A stretch of DNA of 64,000 bases from Batrachochytrium dendrobatidis JAM81. Its lineage: Eukaryota > Chytridiomycota > Chytridiomycetes > Rhizophydiales. Shown piece by piece: positions 36,312 to 47,022 of the stretch (positions are counted from its first letter, which is position 1; every line of letters begins with the position of its first letter). The notes beneath the pieces were generated by a model. The model saw only the letters and a program-made list of their open reading frames with translations, was not told the DNA's origin and ran no database searches. Made by a program: the position numbers and the translations under genes. Location: positions 619,993 to 683,992 of the forward strand of contig NW_006281104.1 in the NCBI RefSeq assembly GCF_000203795.2, in the 5' to 3' direction.

Positions 36312-38505
36312 ATGAGCAATCTCAATGACCAGTTACTTGATGAAACTGAATACTCCAAACCAGTTGAACCGTTGCATGTTATTTGCAGAAAACTGCAGCA
36401 AGACACTTTACTGGAGTTGATGGGCAAGGTTGATACTCGAATCGTTAATGCCAATTATATCATTGTATTGTCAAGATCCCATAAGCTGACTGATTACTGT
36501 CTACCTTTGTCTATTTAGCATCCACTTCAGCTACAGTCTTTGCAACCATCAAATTCACCAGACATGTTTCCTCTGTGTCCATCTTCTATCTATATTTACG
36601 GTATGCCATGTACTGGCAAAAGCACAACCTTGAAACACATCCTCTGCAATGATACCTCGACCCGATCGGTTTGGATCAACTGTTTAGAAGCATATACGCT
36701 TCGCTTGTTGTTTGAATCGATACTCGATGCATTAGCTGGAGTGGATTCATCTGCTGCAAACGGCTATAGAGCTTATGCTCGCTGTGATACTCTGGACGAG
36801 TTTGTTGAACATATAAGAGAGATATGCGGTAGTTCAAGTGCTCAGATGGAAACCAGCTCAACTCTGTTTTTGGTATGTGTGATGCATCCATGCTTTATAT
36901 TGATTAATTGGGTCTGCAAATAGTTTGAAAAGACGTAAATTGATGTGCATGATATTACCGAATCTAGGTTTTTGAAAAAGCGGATTCATTGCGAGATCTT
37001 GGATGTCCGACATTGATTTCATACCTGCTTAATTTATCAGAATGGGTGGGTTGACTATTATGAATGGTTCATCTTGTGCAGTTGGCCCAGTCGTATGACG
37101 ATACTCATTGCAATCTTTGTATACAACAGAGCGGCGTTCGACTGTGTGTTATATTTATAAGCAATATGGTTTGGGATGACTTTTGCTCAGACTCTCTAGC
37201 TAATACATCCATAACCGTCTATTTTCCGCCGTATACCAAAGATAAGCACAATTCAATCTATTGTAGTTGGGTTGTCAAGCGATATGTCAGACTGACATTG
37301 ACAATTGTTGGTTCTTGATTTATGCTTGGTTTGCGAATAATTACACGAGGCAATGGATATTGTAGCACTTGATTGTCCTAAAACAGAGGCACCTGATTTT
37401 TATCTTACGTTTGCAAACACTCTATATGATGTATTTTCATCATCATGCCGTCATTTGACTGAGCTAAGACACATCACTTCACTGCTGTTTCCCAAATACA
37501 TTGAACCTGTGCTTCAGGGAAAAGGTATAGTGATGATGATTTATTCAATGCAGGATTGTTTCTCTTTAATCCTGCACCACAAAAATTGAGCTGACGTGTA
37601 TTAATATAGCTACTAGACAGCAAGTCAGTAAACTGTTTGGACTGGCACAGACACACATCAAAGAGGCATTGCACTCGCTTTACTTGCGCGATATTTCATC
37701 TTGTGAATGGCAGCGCAGAAGCACAAAGAGTAACGGACTAGTTTCGACAAACGTAGATCTTGGTATGAAAGTGTTTTGAATCATGTAGACTATGGGTAGT
37801 TTATCGATTCACATTGAGTCTGATGTCTTGTTTCAAGCACGTTTCTGATTGCATCTACGGTGTGTACTCTATTTTTGATTTAGCCAAATCGTACGACATG
37901 CCATATTATACAAAGTTTTTAGTTATTGCATCCTATTTGGCGTCTTTTAATCCACCTCGACTAGACTCGCGCTTTTTTACAAAAGCCAAAGAATCCAAGG
38001 GAAAGCGTGTAGGTAAAAAAGGCAGTGTACATAATGGTAGCAAGGTAGAGTTGTTTGTAATTGTATATACAACATGATGGAAATGAGTGTACACATTATA
38101 TTTTACTAATCCGATTGCATCTTGCTATACAAAACAACGTATAGATGCGACAGCAACTGTTGGGACCCAAAGCGTTTAATGTTGAACGTATGCTGGCGAT
38201 TTTTTATAGCATTCTTGGTGAAGATGTAGATGTTGGGTTCAATGCACATACACAGGTATATTGATGTTTGATTGTACATGCTGCGTAGATTATGATTCGT
38301 CAGGGTTAGGGTTGAGCAACTTATATTTTTTCATGACTAGATCTCCACGTTGGCTTCGCTGCGACTTCTTGTACGGGTTACTACAATGGACAAGATCGAT
38401 GCAGCAAAATATAAATGCACTGCCAGTTATGAATTTGTGAGCAGCATTGGTAGATCAGTGCGATTTGATCTATCACAGTATTTGTTTGATTTCATCAACG
38501 TATAA
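36312..38505 (+). CDS. ORC5: Origin recognition complex subunit 5
   Basis: AAA+ subunit of ORC, which loads MCM helicases at replication origins. Nine exons were read. Exon 1 is 36312-36428, exon 2 starts at 36519, and the last is 38341-38505. Motifs: Walker A in IYIYGMPCTGKSTTLKH, WINCLEAYT, Walker B-like FLVFEKADSLRD, the sensor region VIFISNMVWDDF, VYFPPYTKD, RHITSLLFPKYIEPV, and the C-terminal ORC5 domain YYTKFLVIASYLASFNPPR with LLGPKAFNVERMLAIFYSI. The protein ends FDLSQYLFDFINV. Intron 1 uses a GTTGAT donor. The end of exon 4 after YTKD (about 37240-37310) could not be fixed. The Walker B acidic pair is Glu-Lys-Ala-Asp rather than Asp-Glu, as in other Orc5 proteins. Confidence 0.93.
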
Positions 38506-38663
38506 TGAAACTGGTATATTTTCTGGTACAACCATACAGAGTACAATCAAGGCATTGAATTATTTTACAAATAAAGGAAAACGATGCATTTTCATTTGTT
38601 GCAAAGTAGATCCGGGCGAGGTTAAAACCACCAAGACAGTGGATTGAATTCCTATTGGCATAT

Positions 38664-39436
38664 TCAATTCTTTGCAGACTCGAGAGACTTGAGGTAGTCG
38701 GTAGCTTCGTTTTTGAGAACCTGGTTCTTGGTAGCAGCCTCGACGATGTTGCTGTTTGAAATTTATAGAAAATATATGAGTGAATCAATGTTCAAAACAC
38801 AATAAACTGGCTCGAAACAACTTACACAATATTGACCCATTTGTCATCGGGAGCTGTAGTTGAGTAAAACCGATATACGCATCAATACAAAAACAAATGG
38901 ATTAGACAATGGATCGAGAAAAGCAAGGGTGATGAATAGGTCTTTGGATCTTGTTAAAAGGCTTAGACTAGATCAAGTTGTAGACAGCAGTATTGCTAGA
39001 CTTGAATGTCTTGTAACTGTAACCTAAACAAGATATTACACACTAGCCTGACAACCAAGAGTAAGCTCAGTTGAAGAGGTATCAATTTTTTTCAACAGTA
39101 AAGATACTGTCTTCATCCAGAGAGTTGACAAATGGTATTCGACTAGAGTGAATTCAGTCTAATCGAATGATCAAAACTGGTTTATCTCAACATAGTCTGT
39201 AGAGTGTAAGCAGTTCAATCCATCCTATGTATGGCTTGTAGAAACAGGTGCAATGTGGTGGTAAGTATTCATTTGAATAGTAGTGCAAGTGGTTTACCAT
39301 TGGTCAGAGCAGTGTGGATAGAAGCAACACCAAAGTATACGGTTGATCCAGATAGTATGAAAGGAAGATACAGCTTAAGGAAGCTGGTCTTGTAGACCTT
39401 CATGCCAAACAGCCTTGGGTAAGAAGCAGCAGACAT
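38664..39436 (-). CDS. Small single-pass membrane protein, possibly ATP synthase subunit j-like
   Basis: Three exons (39298-39436, 38826-38853, 38664-38751) join to 255 nt, 84 aa, with matching phases. The N-terminus MSAASYPRLFGMKVYKTSFL is followed by a membrane segment, LYLPFILSGSTVYFGVASI. A polar helix with APDDKWVNIVNIVEAATKN then ends at DYLKSLESAKN. The layout (short basic lead, one membrane helix after a Pro-containing stretch, soluble tail) resembles small mitochondrial F-type ATP synthase subunits such as Atp18. I am not certain, because the diagnostic NDPRNP tail is absent. Another small inner-membrane protein is equally possible. Confidence 0.7.
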
Positions 39437-39841
39437 GATGAACAGTATGGTAAAGAAAGATGTGCAAAAACTTGATTTTATTCACTCTTTGCAAGTGGAT
39501 TTCCATACAATTGTCAACATGTCTTGAAGTGATTTCAATATTCATTCTCTTGTTTCTCAATCATCGTAATGCATGACTACAGATCTTGACTGCTAATCAT
39601 AATCATCTCATAGTCTTCTGGCAGTGTAATTCCTTTACATGGGGTAATGAATTCATCATAATCCAGTCTAAACCGGGTATTATACAAACCAGCCGCTTTG
39701 GTCAAGTGTTAATTTTATCCTATAAATAGCTGTAATTTCCTTGATTCCTGTTTGCTTTCCGCAAACTCTTGCACATCTCTCGAGTTGTCTTGTAAGCAAT
39801 CCATCAAGCCTTTGACACTCAGTCTTGCATAACTATTTAAA
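39437..39841. promoter_or_regulatory. Divergent promoter region of small membrane protein and PCK1
   Basis: This 405-bp stretch lies between two divergent start codons. I see no further gene. A TATA-like CCTATAAATAG occurs at about 39719-39729, some 115 bp before the PCK1 ATG. Confidence 0.4.
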
Positions 39842-42377
39842 ATGACTCATTTCCGCAGAAACGAAGAAGAGATTCATGATGAGATCCATGAGGCTCTCCA
39901 TCGTGATGCCCGTGTCGACTACACTAAGCCCATCTTCCGAAATGGTAAAGTATTTTATATCAGTTACTTGTAGTATGTCCTGCAATCTATGTTACTTGTT
40001 TCATCTCATAAAGCATCAGCTTTGTCAAGTGCACCCTATACTTGATGTTGAGTACATCTCAACTGCCGTTTAAAACGGTTAGTTGATTGACTTCATTGTG
40101 AACAAGGTTGTCATAAGACATGTGTTCTTATAGCTGGCATTTCAATGCAATGAGCTAGAAGTGGTGGGTTAAAAGGGGTGAATTGGCCGCATTGATTTGG
40201 TCTGTAATGAGATGGCTGTTCTATTGATTGCGTCCAATGGTCGGGTTATTCCGGTCCTGTGCTGTTTGATTCTGGCCCATCACTCTTACGCTTCACTACT
40301 CATCTTTCATTAGATCCACTTCATCTGTCCATCATTATCTGGCTGTGCTTCATAGTGACTACTGGCTGGTCAGTTGGACCCTTGATATTGGCAGCTGACA
40401 TGGCTAAAGCAATTCTCCTACATCACTCTTATTCATCCAAGACGTTGAAGGATTTTGATATCATCGTTTTGGTTCAGTGATGGGGTTGCTTTTACGGTCT
40501 TGTGAACCGTAGGCAGCCAATAACTTTACTGTGGCTTTGCTAAATGTATTGACACCATGTGGCCATGATCATGTGAATGTGATATTCCTTTGCATTCTAG
40601 TCTTGACAACTAATCTTATGCTAACATGATCTGTTCAATACAATAGCATCTGTTGCTGCCCTTTACGAGCAAGCACTTGTTCATGAGCCTGGTACTTCCA
40701 TCACCTCTGCAGGTGCTCTTGCTACAGACTCTGGCTCCAAAAAGGGTCGCTCTCCCAAAGACAAGCGTATTGTTGACGAGGCATCCACCACCAACGATAT
40801 TTGGGTATGCAATGTTAATTAAATTTGGGTATACCAGATTGTGCAATGTTTTGATTGGGTTGTACTGCATAGTGTGCACAGTTGACTAACTATTCATTTT
40901 TACATTAAAGTGGGGACCCATCAACTTCAAAATGGTCGAGAACTCGTTCATGGTCAACCGTGAGCGAGCCATTGATTATCTCAATACTCGCGATCGTCTC
41001 TATGTGTTTGACGGTTATGCTGGCTGGGATCCCAAATATCGTATCAAGGTCCGTGTTGTGTGTGCTCGTGCCTACCATGGTAAGTCCAACTATCGATGCT
41101 ATGCGACTGATTCTAAATTAGAATGAATCGACTAACCAATACATTAATGTTACTGATTTCAACCCATCTATTTAGCCTTGTTCATGAACAACATGCTTAT
41201 TCGTCCAACTGCTGCCGAACTTGAAGATTTTGGTGAGCCCGATTTTACCATTTTCAACGCTGGTAGCTTCCCTGCCAATCGTTTCACCACTGGTATGACC
41301 TCTGACACATCTGTCTCGGTCAACTTTGCTCGTCGTGAGATGGTTATTCTTGGCACCCAGTACGCCGGAGAAATGAAAAAGGGTGTGTTCACCGTAATGC
41401 ACTACCTCATGCCCAAACGTGGAGTTCTTTCACTTCATTCTTCTGCCAACGAGGGTCCTAACGGTGACGTTTCGCTTTTCTTTGGTCTCTCTGGAACCGG
41501 AAAGACCACCTTGTCTGCCGATCCCCATCGTAGCCTCATTGGTGATGATGAGCACTGCTGGTCTGACCATGGTGTGTTCAACATTGAGGGTGGTTGCTAT
41601 GCCAAATGCATTGATCTCTCTGCCGAAAAGGAACCCGAAATTTTCGGTGCCATCCGCTTTGGATCTGTCGTTGAGAATGTTGTTTATGATCAAGCTACTC
41701 GTGTTGTTGATTATAACGACGCATCCAAGACTGAAAACACTCGATGTGCATACCCCATTGAGTTTATTCCCAACGCCAAAATCCCTTGTGTTTCCACTCA
41801 TCCCAGCAACATCGTCATGCTTACTTGCGATGCTTTTGGTGTGCTTCCACCCGTTTCCAAACTTACTTCTTCCCAAGCCATGTACCATTTCATTTCTGGA
41901 TACACTGCTAAAATTGCCGGTACTGAGGAAGGCGTCACTGAACCCCAGGCCACCTTCTCTGCCTGTTTCGGTGCACCGTTCCTTGTTTGGCATCCAGTCA
42001 AATATGCTACTATGCTTGCCGAAAAAATCAAGACCCACAAGGCCAATGTCTGGCTCATTAACACCGGCTGGAACGGTGGTGCATACGGTGTTGGCAAGCG
42101 TATCTCTCTCAAGTACTCGCGTGCCATCATTGATGCCATCCACAGTGGTGAGCTTGCCAAGGCAGAATGGGAAAGCTATCCCATCTTTGGTCTTTCTATC
42201 CCCAAAAGCGTTGCTGGCTGCCCATCTGAAATTCTCAACCCCTCCAAGACATGGATGGGCACTGAGGCATCTTACAAAGCCACACTTGAAAAGCTTGCAA
42301 AACTTTTCATTGAAAACTTCAAAACCTATGAAGACAAGGCATCGCATGAGATCATTTCTGCTGGACCCAAACTCTAA
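39842..42377 (+). CDS. PCK1: Phosphoenolpyruvate carboxykinase (ATP)
   Basis: Gluconeogenic enzyme: oxaloacetate + ATP to phosphoenolpyruvate + CO2 + ADP, cytosolic. Four exons (39842-39944, 40647-40804, 40911-41079, 41176-42377) total 1,632 nt, 543 aa, typical for the ATP-dependent family. Motifs: the substrate loop [38 protein letters not shown], the kinase-1a P-loop [11 protein letters not shown], the metal-binding [11 protein letters not shown], and [14 protein letters not shown] with [10 protein letters not shown]. Exon 4 is rich in C/T third positions and lacks rare codons, so it looks highly expressed, and it produces long open frames on both other strands that are shadows. Intron 1 is 702 nt, long for this genome. 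Confidence 0.97.
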
Positions 42378-43373
42378 GCAAAATGCCCACGACTTGACCA
42401 TGTTTTCTACTTAACTTTTTTCGTTCATCAATGTGCCTTTATGAAATCTATTTGAGCCATATTTGCAATTTACAGCGTATTCACGTAAAATGAAACACTT
42501 TTCTGCATCTGACTTGCAATGACTGTTTTGGGATAGTAATTGAATAGTCATGCTTATTAGAAGCCTGCTGTTCATTCAGATGCAAATCCAATACACAACC
42601 AAACTCTTGGAATGCATTTGTTGTATTCTAAAAGTGAGATGAAGTATTACAAGACAAATCTATATTTAGTATTCCACATGAATAAGAGTGTAGAAGAGCA
42701 ATGAATTGGTTCAAACGCACTATTTCCTGAGGATGTCTTGATACCTTGACCTGAATCCAACTACACATTCAAGAATGTGAATTCAACAAGCGATGGTTGC
42801 TGAGAGGTCATTAACAAGCTTACGTCTGCCATTTTTATCCATGCCATCCACTCCTCTACCTATGCCTTCTAGCTGGTACTTTATGCGGTTTTTTCAGATT
42901 CTTGTCATGGTCAGCTGTCGCATAGAGTCGCTCAAGTTTGAGGCAAGTCAGTAAACGACTGTTGTTCACTGGTCAAGTTAAAGACTGCGCTTTCTTGAGA
43001 TTCCAAGTCTGTGGTATTCAAGGCAATCTATTTGATGGCTTGAATATATGGGATTCGCAGTCTACAAATAAGCCAAGATGCTTTTTGGTAGATATGCTTT
43101 AGTCTATTTCAACCCTTTCCTATTCTTGGTTCATGACTCGCATCCAATGGATCAACAACGGTTTATTCAGTTTCTAGATAATATGCAACTGTAAATCGGG
43201 TTTGAAATGGAGAGTTGAATCCATTCACTCAAACTCTGTGTTTCTGGCTTTTCATTCCCATGAACCTGGTTCTAGATCTGTCATAGCATGCTGGATGAAT
43301 GTGCACTGTGTGTGTGACTTGACTAACATCAACTGTTATCTAAACTCTTGACTTGAACGATTTGTTTGTACAG
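42378..43373. other. Intergenic or undetected 5' exons, with one repeat copy
   Basis: After the PCK1 stop there is a complete short MITE-like copy (42471-42692). The remainder holds no recognised gene, but the unresolved 5' exon(s) of the next gene must be here. One candidate start is the ATG at about 42906, followed by a short frame to a GCAAGT donor. Confidence 0.4.
42471..42692 (+). repeat. Short complete MITE-like copy (222 bp)
   Basis: It starts TACAGCGTATTCACGTAAAA and ends in TTAGTATTCCACATGAATAAGAGTGTA, whose reverse complement, TACACTCTTATTCATGTGG, mirrors the start. Both ends are TA. Internal sequence aligns loosely with the 397-bp copy, with a deletion. Confidence 0.65.
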
Positions 43374-44615
43374 CAATTCTTGTCACTTTTAAAAACACAC
43401 ACAGAACAAACTCTACATGTCTTTGATGAGTACTTTATTTCTCTCGAGCCCGATTTACTGGATGCGTTTCAGTCATTGCAAAGCGAAATGTGTTTAAAGC
43501 ATGAGTTGCGTGATGGCATGATACGACTGTGTGAATCTTTCTCTGTCCAATCCCAGGTGTATGATATCTTGCGTAACGCAGATCCAAATCCAGATGTTCT
43601 GTTTCAGGTAGAATCACTATTCAATGTGAAACCCCTGTCATGACGTTCAATTCCACATCACTTTAACTTGCATTCCTGTTTGTAGGAGTATTTAGACTGT
43701 CTTGATTTGGGATCTATCAATGGACATCACGGTAATATCATTCAAAATATATGGGAGTGGTTTGATCGCAAACTTTCTCCTCGGGATGTGCAGTGTCTGA
43801 GAGTAGTGTTTGCTGAAGCCGAGGTTTCACAAGAGTTTGGTAAGATTTAATCTTTTCATATTGATATGACAGGACGCATATACTATGAGTAGTATCAACC
43901 CAACTAATGCATCACATACCATGACACGCTGATTCATGATTGTATAGGTATAGATCAGGATGTCATGGCCAAAGCACGACATCTTATTTCCAACGACGCC
44001 ATCTACCTTGGCATATTGTCGACGCTAACACAACACAACACTCGCAATATACCCTGGAGTGAGACCGTTGGAACTATTCAACATTTGGTAGATGGACATA
44101 GCATGGGACTATGGGAATCACTAGAAAATCTATTTGACGAATGGCGTGGTGTTCCATTGTCATTACTACGTATGTGTACCATGATGTTGCTTGACTTGCT
44201 GTCATATACTCAAGAACTGCTGACGAGTCATTTACAAATGCATCCATTTACATTTGAAATAGTAGGTCAACAGGGTGATGGAGATCGCACAGAAGAACCT
44301 GACCCTTTGGCTATACCACCCATTGGTGACGGTGAATATATCCATCAAGTTGAGGAAGGCTTTAACGAACAAGATACTCGAGATGGTTTTGTATCTGAAG
44401 GTTCTTTTGGAACTGATTCGGATATAGATAATACAGGTCGCGACTCGAATAGGGAATATGACATTGACGGATGTGTAAGCTACGTAGGAGAAGATTTGGG
44501 ACAATATAGAGATCAAGATATCTCTAGTATGTACAAATACAGGGATACCGATGGTGTAGCTATGAATGAGATTTTAGAAGAATCGTATTGCTGGGAGGAT
44601 CCAGCAGGTCGATAA
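43374..44615 (+). CDS. Unrecognised helical protein with acidic tail (5' end incomplete)
   Basis: Three exons are clear (43374-43607, 43686-43839, 43948-44615), about 350 aa, joined in phase. The first begins QFLSLLKTHTEQTLHVFDEY after a good acceptor, so at least one upstream exon with the start codon is missing. Residues to about 210 are predicted helical, with EYLDCLDLGSINGHHGNII, IWEWFDRKLSPRDVQCLRVVF and LWESLENLFDEW. The last 130 residues are acidic and Gly/Asp/Tyr-rich without a fold I know. No family is recognised. It could be a scaffold or trafficking protein, but there is nothing to choose by. Confidence 0.65.
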
Positions 44616-44838
44616 GAAAAAACAGTCATAATATATGTTTTTATTGGTCAATACACTTTTTTACTATTAAAAACAGTGTTTTGAACAGTTGAAATCACTC
44701 GATGAATTTGAATGGCAAGTCGATTGTTCATGAAATTTTCGAGGTTTTTTATTTTTCAACTTCAACTGCCATAACAATCAACCGATTGCCATACTCAACC
44801 AGACAGCAACACATTCACAAAAGTAACAGCAGCCAGTC

Positions 44839-46846
44839 ATGTCTACTATAATCGATAAAATCAAGGACATTGAAAATGAGATGTCCAAGACTCAAAAGAA
44901 CAAGGCTACGGCGTATCACTTGGGCACTCTCAAGGCAAAACTTGCAAAGCTTAGAAGAGAACTGCTTACTCCTACTAGTGGTGCTGGTGCAAGTGGTGTT
45001 GGATTTGATGTGGCCAAGACGGGTGTGGCTCGAGTTGGCTTTGTAGGATTTCCTTCTGTTGGAAAGTCGACTCTCATGTCCAAGCTGACCGGCACTGTTT
45101 CTGAAGTGTAAGTAATCGACCCTTCACTAAAAAGCATCAAACGTTGCATTGATCTTGTTGGTTGAGTGTGCACTTGTTTCATACTGGATATGAGATCTCA
45201 TGTCTAGCTTTATGCAGAGATTTAAAACAATCTGAAATTCATACCATTTACAACCGTATTCGCAAAATGGAATGCCATCTCTTGCATTCGTTATTTTGCT
45301 TCGGGATAAGCCATCGTTGATCATTCGTTACGCTTTGCTATTAGAAATTGACTTGGACATTTCAACTCTTTGAAACACAATGTCATTATATAATCAAACT
45401 ATGGTTTTGAACTTTTCTCTTTATTTGACAGCCATGCATTCTACAGTCACCAGATCTCCCATTGAAATCCATGCATTGGGCTCAACTGTTTTCAATCCAA
45501 TCCTTACAAACTTCCTGCTGTATCCTAAAATCATGTTCGCGTTCTAGTTCATAAAGACAATGTCCAGTAAATTTGACATCAAACATGACTGTTTATTCTG
45601 CAGACACCCTTATTTAGTATTTCATGTTACATGAATACGACTGTACAATTTGACTTTTAAAATCATAATACTTATAATTTCAAATCGATATTTAAACTAG
45701 TGGAGCATACGAATTCACTACTCTTACAACCGTACCCGGTGTGATTCATTACAAGGGTGCCAAAATTCAAATGCTGGATTTACCTGGTATTATTGAAGGT
45801 GCAAAGGACGGTAAAGGTCGTGGTCGTCAGGTGTGTACAACTGTCTTGACGTATTGTTCAATGCCAACCTTGTCAACTAAATCCCCAACACTTTAAACTC
45901 TGAAATAGGTTATTGCAGTTGCACGTACATGCTCTCTTATTTTTATTGTATTGGATGTACTCAAACCATTGGGCGACAAAAAGATTATCGAGCGTGAACT
46001 TGAAGGATTCGGAATCCGTCTCAACAAAAAACCACCAGCAATTACTTTTAAAAAAAAGGAAAAGGGTGGTATCAACGTCACCAGCACTGAAAAGCTCACA
46101 CATTTAGATGGTGATCTGATCAAGGCAATTCTGTCCGAGTATAAGATTCACAATGCGGATATTTCGCTTAGATGTGATGCCACTGCTGACGAGCTTATCG
46201 ATGTGATGGAAGGGTAAATAGTGTTTACAACAAACTTGTTTTTGAATCCTTTTCATTACTAATCATGTGAATTTATATTCAGAAACCGTGCATACATTCC
46301 TGCTTTGTACGTTTTAAACAAGATCGATCAGGTATTGCTTTAAATAGTATATATTTTTGCGATGTGCTATACAATTGAACAAATCGTGTCGTTTAACTTT
46401 TTTGAAATATTAAATAGATTTCCATCCAAGAACTTGACATCATCTATCGGATTCCTCATTCTGTTCCTGTTAGCTCGCATCACGAATGGAACTTTGATGA
46501 TTTGCTTGATATGATGTGGAAATACCTCAGTCTTGTTCGTATATATACCAAGGTAGGCTTTTACTCAACTCCAATTGTTTCCAATCTTTATCTTTGGCCT
46601 GACATTGTTTTTTAATACCATTTGTTCATCTAGCCCAAGGGACAACTTCCAGATTACTCGGCACCTGTTGTCATGCGAGAAGGAAAATGCACAGTTGAAG
46701 ATTTTTGTAATTCGATACACAAAGGTCTTTTGCGTGATTTTAGAAACGCTTTGGTATGGGGCTCGTCTGTCAAACACAATCCACAAAAAGTAGGCAAGGA
46801 GCATGTCATGTGCGATGAAGATGTTGTTCAGATTCTCAAAAAGTGA
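44839..46846 (+). CDS. RBG1: Developmentally regulated GTP-binding protein DRG1 (yeast Rbg1)
   Basis: Translation-associated TRAFAC GTPase that acts with a DFRP/Tma46 partner on ribosomes. Six exons starting at 44839, 45701, 45909, about 46283, 46419 and 46635 encode about 365 aa. Signatures: [35 protein letters not shown]1 [11 protein letters not shown]3 [19 protein letters not shown], the long S5D2L-type insert with [22 protein letters not shown]4 NKID, and the C-terminal TGS domain [13 protein letters not shown] with [14 protein letters not shown]. Intron 1 (45108-45700) is about 590 nt, whereas the others are 50-100 nt. It is long because it contains a repeat copy at 45249-45645. All GTPase motifs are intact. 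Confidence 0.96.
45249..45645 (+). repeat. Complete MITE-like element nested in RBG1 intron 1 (397 bp)
   Basis: The left end is TACAACCGTATTCGCAAAAT and the reverse complement of the right end is TACAGTCGTATTCATGTAAC, an imperfect terminal inverted repeat. Both termini are TA, which could be the target duplication of a Tc1/mariner-type insertion. No coding capacity is visible. This is the reference copy used to find the others. Confidence 0.75.
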
Positions 46847-47022
46847 TGCAACGTGTCACAGTTTGGCTTTGTGAACCTGTGTAGTGGTTTTTATTTCTAT
46901 CTTGGCTGGTCTATCAAAGTCTGCCGCATAGTCTAGTATCTGTAATGAAAATACACATAATAACTATTTTGTATATGAACACGATTTCATTGCAAAAATA
47001 AATGCGTCTGCTGCATAAATGG

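Noticed and set aside
41419..42414. Plus-strand 331-codon and minus-strand 323-codon open frames over PCK1 exon 4
   Set aside because: They overlap the conserved carboxykinase domain and have composition expected of shadow frames of a codon-biased gene; no domain is visible.
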